From: Halomonas alkalisoli
Lineage (GTDB): Bacteria; Pseudomonadota; Gammaproteobacteria; Pseudomonadales; Halomonadaceae
DNA length: 48,305 bases
Direction: 5' to 3'
Assembly: GCF_021412585.1 (NCBI RefSeq)
Contig: NZ_JAKCMI010000025.1
Coordinates: 1 to 48,305, forward strand
Part shown: in pieces, positions 9,462-19,619 of the stretch
Layout of the letters: each line of letters begins with the position of its first letter
Position numbering within the stretch: the stretch's first letter is position 1
Position numbers and translations under genes: made by a program
The notes under the pieces: generated by a model
The model's input: the letters and a program-made list of their open reading frames with translations, nothing else
Told to the model about the DNA's origin: nothing
The model's database searches: none

Positions 9462-9778
9462 GCCCACCTGAAGAGGGAGAGCATCCAGGGAGTGCTGCGA
9501 CAACCAGACACAGGAAAAGCGGAGTCATAACGGTTACTGTTCAGCTTCGTTGTCGGCCCTGTCGTGAGGCCGGGCAGCCGCTGGTCGCAACGCCGTTACA
9601 GGACGGCGTCACACCAGCCAGGCTGCTAGGCTCATCAGCAGGCCGTTAGTCTCATCAGAGTGTCGAGGTGGAATGCGTCACGGCAAGCCAGGAGGGCGTT
9701 GCCGGAGGCACAAAAGCACACGGTGTGCATCCGCATCCCTTGAGACGTGAACTCTTTGCAGCCAAGAGGTATTGCGTC
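9462..9778. promoter_or_regulatory. Upstream region of the bd-type oxidase operon
   Basis: A 317-bp gap with no credible gene. It contains a hairpin with ACGCCGT/ACGGCGT arms (9590-9609); a 12-bp direct repeat TAGnCTCATCAG at 9627-9638 and 9647-9658, exactly 20 bp apart; and a 13-bp palindrome GCACACGGTGTGC (9716-9728). Same-face spacing of the direct repeat suggests protein binding. I see no FNR-type box here. The regulator is unknown. Confidence 0.45.
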
Positions 9779-11191
9779 ATGGAGCTAGATCCCCTGTTGC
9801 TGTCACGATTGCAGTTCGCTTTCGTGGTTTCCTTCCACGCCATCTTTCCGGTCTTCACCATCGGCCTGGCGTCCTACATTGCCGTGCTTCATGCGCTGTT
9901 CTACAAGACCGCCAACCCGGCCTGGGACCGCCTGGCCCAGCTCTGGACCCGGGTCTTTGCCGTGGCGTTCGGCATGGGGGTGGTGTCGGGCATCGTCATG
10001 TCCTTCCAGTTCGGCACCAACTGGAGCAACTTCGCCCAGTCCACCGCCAACTTCATGGGGCCGCTGCTGAGCTACGAGGTCGTCACCGCCTTCTTCCTCG
10101 AAGCGGCCTTCCTCGGCGTGCTGCTGTTCGGCCGTGGCCGGGTGCCCCAGGGCGTGCATCTGTTCGCCGCCATCATGGTGGCAGTGGGCACCTTCATTTC
10201 GACCTTCTGGATACTCTCCGCCAACAGCTGGATGCACACCCCGGCCGGGGTCGAGGTGATCAACGGCGTCTTTCGCGTGACCTCCTGGACCGAGGCGATA
10301 TTCAACCCTTCGTTTCCGTATCGTCTCGCCCATATGGCCATGGCATCGTTCATTACCGGTGGCTTCGTGGTGGCCGGGGTCAGCGCCTGGTACCTGCTGA
10401 TCGGCCGCGACGTGGAAGCCAACCGCAAGGCGCTCTCCATGTGCCTGTGGATGCTGCTGGTGCTGACGCCGAGCCAGGCCCTGGTGGGCGACTTCCACGG
10501 TCTCAATACCCTGGAGTACCAGCCCACCAAGCTGGCGGCCATGGAGGGTAACTGGGAAACCCGGGAGGGGGCGCCGTTCCTGCTGTTTGCCTGGCCGGAC
10601 CAGACGGCCCAGCAGAACCGCTTCGAGATCGGCATCCCCTATGCGGCGAGCCTGATCCTGACTCACGAGCTGCATGGCGAGGTGCCGGGCATTCTCGAGG
10701 CGCCGCCTGAGGAGCAGCCGCCGGTTGCCCTGGTGTTCTGGTCGTTCCGGATCATGGTCGGCCTCGGCTTCCTGATGATCGCGGTCTCCCTGCTGGGATT
10801 CTATCTGCGGCGGGGCGGGCGCCTCTATCACTCCCGTCGATTCCTGCAGACGCTCCGGCTGATGTCGGTGACGCCCTTCATCGCGGTGCTAGCCGGCTGG
10901 GTCACCACCGAGTCGGGACGAGCCCCCTGGCTTGTCTACGGGATGATGACCCATGCGGAAGGGGTCACGCCCTCGCTGACCGGTGGCATGGCGCTGTTCA
11001 CGCTGCTCGGCTACATCACGGTCTATGGCGTGATCTTCTATGCCGGCACCTACTACCTGACGCGGGTCATCCGCTACGGCATGCAGCCCCGGGATGAAGA
11101 GAAGCTGGTCGACGACTTCGAGACGCCCAAGCGGCCCTGGTCGGCTGCCAGCACCCCCTTCGACGACGACCCCACCAAGGCGGAGGGCTGA
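9779..11191 (+). CDS. cydA: Cytochrome bd-type ubiquinol oxidase subunit I (CydA/CioA)
   Basis: A 470-residue membrane subunit that binds hemes b and d and oxidises ubiquinol. Start ATG at 9779 gives the conserved N-terminus MELDPLLLSRLQFAF with the heme-ligand His in FHAIFPVF. Conserved YEVVTAFFLEAAF carries the heme/proton-channel Glu pair, and RLAHMAMASFITGGF carries the second His. The protein is about 50 residues shorter than E. coli CydA because the Q-loop insert is short, and the family GRQPW motif reads GRAPW here. These traits fit the CIO (cyanide-insensitive) subgroup, for which cioA is the alternative name. An in-frame upstream start at 9668 is rejected because it adds a non-conserved extension. 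Confidence 0.95.
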   Translation: MELDPLLLSRLQFAFVVSFHAIFPVFTIGLASYIAVLHALFYKTANPAWDRLAQLWTRVFAVAFGMGVVSGIVMSFQFGTNWSNFAQSTANFMGPLLSYEVVTAFFLEAAFLGVLLFGRGRVPQGVHLFAAIMVAVGTFISTFWILSANSWMHTPAGVEVINGVFRVTSWTEAIFNPSFPYRLAHMAMASFITGGFVVAGVSAWYLLIGRDVEANRKALSMCLWMLLVLTPSQALVGDFHGLNTLEYQPTKLAAMEGNWETREGAPFLLFAWPDQTAQQNRFEIGIPYAASLILTHELHGEVPGILEAPPEEQPPVALVFWSFRIMVGLGFLMIAVSLLGFYLRRGGRLYHSRRFLQTLRLMSVTPFIAVLAGWVTTESGRAPWLVYGMMTHAEGVTPSLTGGMALFTLLGYITVYGVIFYAGTYYLTRVIRYGMQPRDEEKLVDDFETPKRPWSAASTPFDDDPTKAEG

Positions 11192-11194
11192 GAC

Positions 11195-12205
11195 ATGGAG
11201 ATGTTCGACCTGTCATTGATCTGGGCGCTGATCATCGGCTTCGGCATCATGATGTACGTGCTCATGGACGGCTTCGACCTGGGGCTTGGCATCCTCTTTC
11301 CCTTCGCACCGGACGAGGATGCCCGGGACGTGATGATGAACTCTGTCGCGCCGGTGTGGGATGGTAACGAGACCTGGCTGGTGCTGGGGGGCGCGGGGCT
11401 GCTGGGCGCCTTTCCTCTGGTCTATTCCGTGTTCCTGCCGGCGCTCTATATCGGTGTATTCCTGATGCTGGCGGGGCTGGTATTTCGCGGCGTGGCCTTC
11501 GAGCTGCGCTTCAAGTCGCATCGCGATCGCCGCGGTCGCCGGATGTGGAACCGAGCGTTCAGTTGGGGGTCGGCCATCGCCGCCTTTGCCCAGGGGGCCG
11601 TGGTGGGTACCTATATCCAGGGCTTCGAGACCCAGGACCGCGTCTTCGTGGGGGGCGCCTTCGACTGGCTCACTCCCTTCTCGGTACTGACCGGGATCGG
11701 CATCATGATCGGCTACACGCTGCTGGGTACCACCTGGCTGATCCTCAAGTCGGAGGGCTATATCCAGGCCTGGGCCTACAGGCTGACACCGCGGCTGCTG
11801 CTGGCGGTGCTGGCGATCTTCGCCATCATCAGCATCTGGACGCCGCTGGTGAATCCACTGGTCTGGGAGCGCTGGTTCGGCAACATCGGCTGGATCTGGA
11901 TACTCCCCGCGCTGACCCTGCTCTGCATGTTTGTCGTCCACTGGTCGGTGAAGCGTCGCCGGGAGCTGATGCCCTTCATGGCCACCCTGGGCATGTTCCT
12001 GTTCACCTACCTGGGGCTGGTGGTCAGCAAGTGGCCGATGATCGTGCCGCCGGACTACACCATCTGGGACGCCGCCTCGGCGCCGGAATCGCAGCTGTTC
12101 CTGCTGATCGGGGTGCTCTTCGTGCTGCCCTTCGTGCTGGTCTATACCTTCTGGTCCTACTGGGTCTTCCGCGGCAAGGTCAGGGTTGGCGAAGGGTATC
12201 ACTGA
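11195..12205 (+). CDS. cydB: Cytochrome bd-type ubiquinol oxidase subunit II (CydB/CioB)
   Basis: A 336-residue, mostly hydrophobic partner of subunit I with about eight helices. The conserved YVLMDGFDLGLGILFPF near the N-terminus and the VWDGNETWLVLGGAGLLGAFP segment are diagnostic. It starts three bases after the cydA stop, and cydD begins just after it, so the four genes form one operon. The length matches CioB-type proteins; E. coli CydB is longer. Confidence 0.95.
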   Translation: MEMFDLSLIWALIIGFGIMMYVLMDGFDLGLGILFPFAPDEDARDVMMNSVAPVWDGNETWLVLGGAGLLGAFPLVYSVFLPALYIGVFLMLAGLVFRGVAFELRFKSHRDRRGRRMWNRAFSWGSAIAAFAQGAVVGTYIQGFETQDRVFVGGAFDWLTPFSVLTGIGIMIGYTLLGTTWLILKSEGYIQAWAYRLTPRLLLAVLAIFAIISIWTPLVNPLVWERWFGNIGWIWILPALTLLCMFVVHWSVKRRRELMPFMATLGMFLFTYLGLVVSKWPMIVPPDYTIWDAASAPESQLFLLIGVLFVLPFVLVYTFWSYWVFRGKVRVGEGYH

Positions 12206-12209
12206 GCCA

Positions 12210-13931
12210 ATGGGCGAGCGCTTCGGCCCGGAATTGACGCCGCGCCGCTGGCTGGCGGCCCATGCCGCCGGCCAGCGAGTCTGGCTGACGCTGGCGGCGC
12301 TGGCCGGCTTCGCTGTCGGCGCCCTGACCATCGTGCAGATGCTGCTGCTGGCCTGGATCATCAGTCGCCTGCTCGTGGACGGTGCCAGCGTGGCGTCGCT
12401 TGGCGGTGGCTTTCTGGCCCTGGCTGCGGTGCTGCCGGTGCGTGCCCTGGCCCAGTGGGGGCAGGAGCTGGCGGGCCAGGAAGCCAGCCTGCGCATCCGC
12501 CGGGCGGTGCGGGCCGAACTGCTCGATCACCTCGCGGCCATGGGGCCTGTGCGTGCCGGTGCTCGCCATACGGCAGGGCTGGCCAGCCAGCTGGTGGAGC
12601 AGGTCGAGGCGTTGGACGGCTATTTCGCCCGCTTCCTGCCGCAGCTTCGGCTGGCCGTGGCGATTCCCGTGATGATCCTGGTCGTGGTGCTGTGGCTGGA
12701 CTGGCTGGCCGCACTCTTCCTGCTGCTGGCGGCTCCCTTGATCCCCCTGTTCATGGCGCTGGTGGGGATGGGGGCGGAGCGACTGAATCAGGCGCAGTTT
12801 GCCGCGGTCAGTCGCCTGGCCGGCCACTTTCTCGATCGCGTTCGCGGCATCGCCACGCTTCAGCTGTTCCACCGCACCGAAGCGGCAACCCACGAGGTGC
12901 ACGAGGCGGCCGACGACTACCGGCGGCTGAGCATGCGCACCCTGCGGCTCGCCTTTCTCTCCTCGGCGGTGCTGGAGTTCTTCGCCTCGGTGGCCATCGC
13001 CGTGGTCGCCATCTATGTCGGCTTCGGGCTGCTGGGCTATATCGACTATGGCCCGTCGCCGCAGCTGACGCTGTTCACCGGGCTGCTGGTGCTGCTGCTG
13101 GCGCCGGAGTTCTTCCAGCCCCTGCGCAGCCTGGCCCAGCACTATCATGATCGCGCCGCCGCCCTGGGTGCGGCGGACGGCATGGTGGCGCTGCTGTCCG
13201 AAGCGGCGGCGGAGCAGAGGACAGGTCGGCCCCGGCCGGTCCGGGAAGCCGGCCAGGTGGTCTCACTCGTCAATGTCACCCTCGACCACCCGGGGCGTGG
13301 CCGGGTGCTGGGGCCGCTGGACCTGACCGTGCGCCAGGGCGATATCCTGGCGATAACGGGGCCTTCCGGGGTCGGCAAGTCGGCCCTGCTGCAGCTGCTG
13401 GCGGGCTTCGTGGCCCCGGACCAGGGCGAAAGGCGTGTCATGGATGGGCTGAGCTTCGCCTGGATGGACCAGCGGCCTCTGCTGATCCCTGGCAGCCTGG
13501 CCGACAATCTTCGCCTGGCCGCCCCCGGGGCGAGTGACGCCGAATTGCACCAGGCCCTGCGTCACGCCGGTCTGGCCGATGTGGTGGATGCGCTGCCTGG
13601 TGGCCTCGCGACCCCTCTGGGAGAGCGCGGCTCGGGGCTCTCCGGCGGCCAGGCGCAGCGGCTCGCGCTTGCGCGGGTGTTTCTCTCCAATTCGCCACTG
13701 GTGCTGCTGGACGAGCCCACCGCCAGCCTCGACGAGGGTGCCGAGGCCGGGATCATCGAATCGCTGCGACAGCTTTCCGATACCGGTCGTACCCTGGTGA
13801 TTGCCACCCATCATCCGGCATTGATGGCGCTGGCGACTCGGCGCCTGGTACTGGCCGAAGGCCGGGTCGTGTCGGATAGCGGCGAGGCGAAGGGCGATGA
13901 GAAGGACGATGAGAGGCGCGACGATGCGTGA
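12210..13931 (+). CDS. cydD: Thiol reductant ABC exporter CydD
   Basis: A 573-residue fused ABC half-transporter. An N-terminal six-helix domain (~residues 20-310) is followed by an ATPase with Walker A GPSGVGKS, signature LSGGQAQR, Walker B LVLLDEPTASLD and an ATHH H-loop. With CydC it exports cysteine/glutathione to the periplasm, needed for bd oxidase assembly. I take the ATG at 12210, four bases after the cydB stop; an in-frame TTG at 12186 inside cydB is an alternative. The stop overlaps the cydC start by 8 bases. Confidence 0.93.
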   Translation: MGERFGPELTPRRWLAAHAAGQRVWLTLAALAGFAVGALTIVQMLLLAWIISRLLVDGASVASLGGGFLALAAVLPVRALAQWGQELAGQEASLRIRRAVRAELLDHLAAMGPVRAGARHTAGLASQLVEQVEALDGYFARFLPQLRLAVAIPVMILVVVLWLDWLAALFLLLAAPLIPLFMALVGMGAERLNQAQFAAVSRLAGHFLDRVRGIATLQLFHRTEAATHEVHEAADDYRRLSMRTLRLAFLSSAVLEFFASVAIAVVAIYVGFGLLGYIDYGPSPQLTLFTGLLVLLLAPEFFQPLRSLAQHYHDRAAALGAADGMVALLSEAAAEQRTGRPRPVREAGQVVSLVNVTLDHPGRGRVLGPLDLTVRQGDILAITGPSGVGKSALLQLLAGFVAPDQGERRVMDGLSFAWMDQRPLLIPGSLADNLRLAAPGASDAELHQALRHAGLADVVDALPGGLATPLGERGSGLSGGQAQRLALARVFLSNSPLVLLDEPTASLDEGAEAGIIESLRQLSDTGRTLVIATHHPALMALATRRLVLAEGRVVSDSGEAKGDEKDDERRDDA

Positions 13932-15654
13932 TCCTTCGCTGCCGATAACCCTGCGCCCCTGGCTACGCCTGTTGGCGCGCCGGCGCCGGCGGCTAATGGC
14001 CGGGGCTGCGTTGCTGGCGCTTACGCTGGGCTCCGCCATCGGCCTGCTGGCCCTCTCGGGCTGGTTCATTACCGCCAGCGCCCTGACCGGCATGGCGTTG
14101 GCGGCGGGGCTCGCGGCGACCCTCGACGTTCATGTGCCCGGCGGCGGGATACGCACCTTCGCCGTGACCCGGACCGTGGCGCGCTACGTCGAGCGTCTCT
14201 ACAACCATGACACCGTGCTGCGGCTGCTGGCCGATCTGCGTGGCACGCTCTTTGCCGTCATGGCGCGGCTCGACGAGCGTGTGCTGGCTCGTCGGCGTGC
14301 CAGCGACTGGCTCAACCGCCTGACCGCCGATATCGACACCCTGGACAGTCTCTACCTGCGTCTGCTCGCCCCGCCGGCAGTAGCGCTGCTGGCGGTCCTG
14401 CTGCTGTCGGGCTTTGTGGCGCTGTGGGTGCCCGTGGCGGGCCTGGCGGTGGCGGCGCTGCTGCTGTCTGCCTGGCTCTGGCTCACCGTCGGGCAGGCCT
14501 GGCTCGGGATGGCGCCGAGCCACAGCCAGGTCAGCCACGTACAGCGCCTGCGTAGCCAGGCCATCGAGCATCTGCAGGGCCAGGCGGAACTGGAGGCCTA
14601 CGGCGCCCGCGACGCTCATCGCCGCCTGCTGCTGCAGCGCGAGTCGCAATTGCAGCAGCTCCAGCGCTCTCTGGGGCGGCTGTCCGGTTTTGGCACGTCG
14701 CTGGTCAACCTGATGGTCGGGCTCGCCATGCTGACGGCACTCTGGTTGGCCGCGATGGCCTGGGAGCAGGGCGGCATCAGCGGGGCCGTGATGGTCATGC
14801 TGCCGCTGGCGGTGCTTGCCACGGGGGAGGCGCTGGCGCTGCTGCCCGTGGCCTTCACCCACCTGGGGGCGACTCGCGCCGCGGCCGAACGGCTCAATGA
14901 GCTGGTGGCATCCGGGGGCGAGGGCACGAAGCCGGGCCATGAGGCGCTGCCGGCAGGGCCGCTGTCGGTTGTCCTGCGGGGGGTGACCCTGCGCTATCCC
15001 GGCGCGTTGCAGCCGGCACTGGAGAGTGTCGACCTCGCGCTGCCCGCCGGAGCGCGACTGGCCCTGACGGGCGCCTCCGGTGCCGGCAAATCCAGCGTGG
15101 CGGCGCTGCTGACGCGCCAGTTGCCACCGACAGCCGGCGAGATACGGCTCGGTGGCAGCGCACTCCATAACATCGAAGAACGATCGCTGCGCGAGCGAGT
15201 GGCTATCCTGGGGCAGCGCGTCGATCTCTTTCAGGACAGCCTCGCGCACAATCTGTATCTGGCCGACCCCAAGGCCGATGAGTCTGAGCTGTGGCGGGCA
15301 CTGGCCTGGGTGGAGCTCGCGGATTGGGCCGAGTCGCTCCCCCGCGGCCTGGCTACCCGGGTGGGCGAGGGTGGGCGTCAGCTCTCGGGGGGGCAGGCGC
15401 GTCGCCTCGCCCTGGCGCGGCTGTGGCTGCGTGACCCTGGGCTGGTGATCCTCGACGAACCCTTTGCCGGGCTGGATGCCGAGCTGGCGGCCAGGCTCTC
15501 GGGTCGCCTCGACCAATGGCTCGCCGGTCGCACCGTTATCTACCTGGTGCACCAGCTCGCCGGGGCCTTCGAACCACCGGGTATCACCCGTCATGAGCGC
15601 CTCTATCAGGGGCGGTTGACCGATTGCGCAGCGCACTCGTTTCGATCAGGATGA
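13924..15654 (+). CDS. cydC: Thiol reductant ABC exporter CydC
   Basis: A 576-residue ABC half-transporter, the partner of CydD. The membrane domain (~residues 20-310) carries the conserved LLALSGWFITASALTG helix typical of CydC. The ATPase has Walker A GASGAGKS, signature LSGGQARR, Walker B LVILDEPFAGLD and an H-loop His in YLVHQ. The start at 13924, with GAGAGG upstream, overlaps the cydD stop. An in-frame start 27 bases earlier is less likely. Confidence 0.93.
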   Translation: MRDPSLPITLRPWLRLLARRRRRLMAGAALLALTLGSAIGLLALSGWFITASALTGMALAAGLAATLDVHVPGGGIRTFAVTRTVARYVERLYNHDTVLRLLADLRGTLFAVMARLDERVLARRRASDWLNRLTADIDTLDSLYLRLLAPPAVALLAVLLLSGFVALWVPVAGLAVAALLLSAWLWLTVGQAWLGMAPSHSQVSHVQRLRSQAIEHLQGQAELEAYGARDAHRRLLLQRESQLQQLQRSLGRLSGFGTSLVNLMVGLAMLTALWLAAMAWEQGGISGAVMVMLPLAVLATGEALALLPVAFTHLGATRAAAERLNELVASGGEGTKPGHEALPAGPLSVVLRGVTLRYPGALQPALESVDLALPAGARLALTGASGAGKSSVAALLTRQLPPTAGEIRLGGSALHNIEERSLRERVAILGQRVDLFQDSLAHNLYLADPKADESELWRALAWVELADWAESLPRGLATRVGEGGRQLSGGQARRLALARLWLRDPGLVILDEPFAGLDAELAARLSGRLDQWLAGRTVIYLVHQLAGAFEPPGITRHERLYQGRLTDCAAHSFRSG

Positions 15655-15679
15655 AGAGAAACTGACGACGAGGTGACAA

Positions 15680-16675
15680 ATGCGTGACTTCCTTCAGCGG
15701 CTACCCAAGGCCGAGCTCCATCTGCATATCGAGGGCTCCCTGGAACCGGAGCTGATGTTTGCCCTGGCGGAACGAAACGGCATCGCCCTGCCATACGCTT
15801 CGGTGGAGGCGGTGCGCGCGGCCTACGAGTTCGACGACCTGCCCGCCTTTCTCGACCTCTATTACCAGGGCATGAGCGTGCTGAGGACCGCTGAAGACTT
15901 CCATGACCTGGCCATGGACTATTTTCGTCGTGCCCATGACGAAGGGGTGGTGCACGTGGAGATGCACTTCGATCCCCAGGCCCACCTGGTTCGTGGCATC
16001 GAGCTCGATGTCGTGATGGAGGGGCTGAGCCTGGCCCAGCGTCATGCCGAACGGGAGCTGGGCATGTCCACGGCACTGATCATGGCCTTCCTGCGCGACA
16101 GGTCGGCCGAAGAGGCCATGAAAGTGCTGGAAAGCGCGGCGCCCTACTGGGAAATGATCGATGCCGTGGGGCTCGACAGCGCCGAGCGGGGGCATCCCCC
16201 TTCCAAGTTCGTCGAGGTATTCCAGCGTGCCCGTATGCTCGGCATTCCCCGGGTCGCCCATGCCGGCGAGGAGGGGCCGCCGGAGTACATCCGTGAAGCG
16301 CTGGACCTGCTGGACGTCTGCCGCATCGATCATGGCGTGCGCTGCCTGGAAGACCCCGAGCTGGTCGCACGGCTGCGCGACGAGGCTGTGGTGCTCACCG
16401 TCTGTCCGCTCTCCAACGTCAAGCTCAAGGTCGTCGAGCGCATGGAGGATCACCCGCTACCCCAGTTGATGGAGGCGGGCCTGAGGCTGACCATCAATTC
16501 CGACGACCCGGCCTATTTCGGCGGCGGTGTGCTCGACAACTACCGGGCCTGCCATGAGGCATTCGACTGGTCCCGGGAGACCTTCGTGCAACTGGCCGGT
16601 ACCGCCATCGAAGCGGCCTTCATGAGCGATACCCGTCGCCTCGAGCTGCACCGGAAGCTGGCCGAGAGCGCATAA
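15680..16675 (+). CDS. Adenine deaminase, adenosine-deaminase superfamily
   Basis: A 331-residue metal-dependent hydrolase. Zinc ligands are visible in HLHIEGSLEP (~residues 14-23), the HAGEEGPPEYI stretch (His and catalytic Glu), DHGVRC, and NSDDPAYFGG near residue 275. The EEGPP and DDPAYFGG forms match the Aah1-like subgroup that converts adenine to hypoxanthine (like PA0148 of Pseudomonas) rather than classical adenosine deaminase; this subgroup call is inference. The gene starts 25 bases after cydC on the same strand, so it may be read from the cyd transcript, though it has its own GAGG ribosome-binding site. Confidence 0.9.
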   Translation: MRDFLQRLPKAELHLHIEGSLEPELMFALAERNGIALPYASVEAVRAAYEFDDLPAFLDLYYQGMSVLRTAEDFHDLAMDYFRRAHDEGVVHVEMHFDPQAHLVRGIELDVVMEGLSLAQRHAERELGMSTALIMAFLRDRSAEEAMKVLESAAPYWEMIDAVGLDSAERGHPPSKFVEVFQRARMLGIPRVAHAGEEGPPEYIREALDLLDVCRIDHGVRCLEDPELVARLRDEAVVLTVCPLSNVKLKVVERMEDHPLPQLMEAGLRLTINSDDPAYFGGGVLDNYRACHEAFDWSRETFVQLAGTAIEAAFMSDTRRLELHRKLAESA

Positions 16676-16701
16676 AAAAGCTCCCGGATTTCGCCGGGAG
16701 C
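16674..16701 (-). terminator. Rho-independent terminator for the cytochrome c peroxidase gene
   Basis: Stem GCTCCCGG/CCGGGAGC (16680-16687 and 16694-16701) with a 6-base loop. On the minus strand it is followed by six T residues (16679-16674), the classical form. It ends the ccp transcript. The T-run overlaps the stop of the convergent adenine deaminase gene. On the plus strand there is no T-run after the stem. Confidence 0.85.
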
Positions 16702-16725
16702 CAGTAGGTCAGATGCGTCGTGGCG

Positions 16726-17730
16726 TTACGGCAGGGCCGGCACCTCGAAATCGGGCATCTCGCCGGTCAGGGTGTGAAGGAAGGCGGTGATGTCGGCAAT
16801 GGTGGTGTCGTCGAACTCACGGCCGAGCATTTCGCTGCCCATGATGGCAACGGCCTCCTCGAGGGTCTCGGTGGCACCGTTGTTCATGTACGGATAGGTG
16901 ACGCCGACGTTGCGCAGGGTCGGGGTACGGAAGCGATACATGTCATTGTCGTCGCCGGTGACCTCATAGCGACCCACGTCGGTAGAGCCGGGTACCTGAA
17001 TGCGATGGAAGTTGCTGTCGGTCAGCGCGGGGCCGCTGTGGCAGGCCACGCAGCCGCTCTCCACGAAGGCGACCATGCCGTCCTTTTCCTGCTGGTTCAG
17101 GGCTTCCATGTCACCGTGCAGGTACCTGTCGAAGGGTGAGTTCGGCGTATTCAGCGTGCGCTGGAAGCTCGCCAGGGCCATGGCCAGGTTGTCGGCGTTG
17201 ATCGGATCTTCGTCGTCCGGATAGGCTTCGGCGAACTTCTTCTGATACAGCTCGAATTCTTCCAGGCGCTCCAGCGCCATGTCGAGGTCCATGGCCATTT
17301 CGATATCGGCCTCGATGGGGCCGAGTGCCTGTCCTTCCAGATCCGGTTCGCGGCCATCCCAGAACTGGGCGCCCAGGAAGCCGGAGTTGAGCACCGTCGG
17401 CGTATTTCGCTCACCGATCTGGCCATCATGGCCGGTGGCGCGAGGAATCCGGTCGCTCCAGCCAAGTGCCGGGTTGTGGCAGGTGGCGCAGCTGATCACA
17501 CCGCTGGAGGAGATGCGCGGCTCGAAGAACAGCATGTTGCCCAACTCCACCTTCTCGGGGGTCAGGGAGTTGTGTGCGGGTATCGGTGGAAAGTGGGGCA
17601 AGGGCTCGAAGCGGTCGCGATAGTCGCCGAGACCGTCATCGGCCAGGGCCGTGCCGCCGAAGGCAAGGGCGCCGCCCAGCGCCACAGCAGCGACGAGTCG
17701 GGCCGGTTGTACAATTTTTTGAAATTCCAT
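16726..17730 (-). CDS. Diheme cytochrome c peroxidase
   Basis: A 334-residue periplasmic enzyme that reduces hydrogen peroxide with electrons from cytochrome c. A Sec signal ends near TALA (~residue 30). Two heme-binding CxxCH motifs are present, CATCH at 81-85 and CVACH at 227-231, the bacterial CCP/MauG layout. The C-terminal half has the conserved FRTPTLRNV segment. Start ATG at 17730 with GGAGA upstream was chosen over 17751. It lies behind a perfect FNR/Anr box and is divergent from msrP. Expected to be induced at low oxygen, as in Pseudomonas ccp (inference). Confidence 0.93.
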   Translation of the reverse strand: MEFQKIVQPARLVAAVALGGALAFGGTALADDGLGDYRDRFEPLPHFPPIPAHNSLTPEKVELGNMLFFEPRISSSGVISCATCHNPALGWSDRIPRATGHDGQIGERNTPTVLNSGFLGAQFWDGREPDLEGQALGPIEADIEMAMDLDMALERLEEFELYQKKFAEAYPDDEDPINADNLAMALASFQRTLNTPNSPFDRYLHGDMEALNQQEKDGMVAFVESGCVACHSGPALTDSNFHRIQVPGSTDVGRYEVTGDDNDMYRFRTPTLRNVGVTYPYMNNGATETLEEAVAIMGSEMLGREFDDTTIADITAFLHTLTGEMPDFEVPALP

Positions 17731-17800
17731 TGTGATCTCCCTGGTAGGCAATCGATACAGGCCAGTCTCCTATATCCTGAAGCCAGCTTATTCTTGAGAC

Positions 17801-17814
17801 TTGATGCATATCAA
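17801..17814. promoter_or_regulatory. FNR/Anr box upstream of the peroxidase gene
   Basis: TTGATGCATATCAA, a perfect match to the TTGAT-N4-ATCAA consensus, sits 71 bases upstream of the ccp start codon and 140 bases upstream of msrP. At this distance it is placed to activate ccp under low oxygen. Confidence 0.75.
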
Positions 17815-17953
17815 CCAACTGAAATGGTCGGAAAAGGGGGGGCTTTGAGGTAAGTCAAGTTTTCGTCGACTTGAGGTGATATTGGTCGATAAGGTGTTGT
17901 ACAAGGTTGCATCGTCAGGATTTTACGTACTGTGAATTGCGTCAGGAGAGGGC

Positions 17954-18919
<966 letters not shown>

Positions 18920-18985
18920 GCCTGAGCGGCTGAGCATCACTGCTGAACGACATCAGCTGAGCGTGTCGGGGTAGGGGGCCAAGGC

Positions 18986-19585
18986 ATGAGATCGCGACTG
19001 GGTTTGATAAGCGCCTTTCGGTGGCTGGTGCTTGCGGGCTGCAGCGCCCCGGCGCTATGGCTGGCATGGCAGTGGTTCTTCGGCGACCTGGGTGCCGTAC
19101 CCGGCGAGGCGGTGGTGCACTTTACCGGCATGACGGGGCTGACGCTGCTGCTGGTTACCATCGCCGTCAGCCCCGCCTACCGTGTTACCGGCTGGGTCGG
19201 CTTCATGGCGGCACGGCGGCAGATCGGCCTATGGGCCTTCTTCTGGCTGGTCGCCCACATGCTGGCCTGGATGGGGCTGGACCAGTACTGGGACTGGCCC
19301 TGGATTCGGCGGGAGATGATCGAACTGCCCTATATTCGCTACGGTGTTGCCGCGCTGTTGCTGCTGGTGCCGCTGGCCATCACGTCCTTTCGCCGCGTGC
19401 AGCAGGCCATGGGGTACCGTGCCTGGCATTGGCTACATCGACTCATCTACGTGTCCGCGGCGCTGGGTGTGACCCACTTGTGGGTCCTGACCCGGGCCGA
19501 CTACCTGGTACCGTCGATCTTGGCTGCCGTGCTGGCCGGCCTGACGGTTTTCCGGCTAGTCGATGCCATGCGCCATCGCCAGTGA
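18986..19585 (+). CDS. msrQ: MsrQ, heme-b membrane partner of MsrP
   Basis: A 199-residue membrane protein (formerly YedZ) that passes quinone or flavin-derived electrons to MsrP. About six helices are visible, with conserved His residues in the LVAHMLAWMGL and WHWLHRLIY segments that ligate heme. Its place directly downstream of msrP matches the family operon. The ATG at 18986 follows a GGGG-rich stretch. Confidence 0.93.
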   Translation: MRSRLGLISAFRWLVLAGCSAPALWLAWQWFFGDLGAVPGEAVVHFTGMTGLTLLLVTIAVSPAYRVTGWVGFMAARRQIGLWAFFWLVAHMLAWMGLDQYWDWPWIRREMIELPYIRYGVAALLLLVPLAITSFRRVQQAMGYRAWHWLHRLIYVSAALGVTHLWVLTRADYLVPSILAAVLAGLTVFRLVDAMRHRQ

Positions 19586-19591
19586 CGAGAA

Positions 19592-19611
19592 TGCCGCCAT
19601 CCCTGGCGGCA
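19592..19611. terminator. Hairpin between convergent msrQ and the purine permease
   Basis: Arms TGCCGCCA/TGGCGGCA with a TCCC loop lie in the 34-base gap between the two convergent stops. There is no T-run on either side, so this is a terminator-like hairpin only. Confidence 0.4.
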
Positions 19612-19619
19612 ACCGTGGT

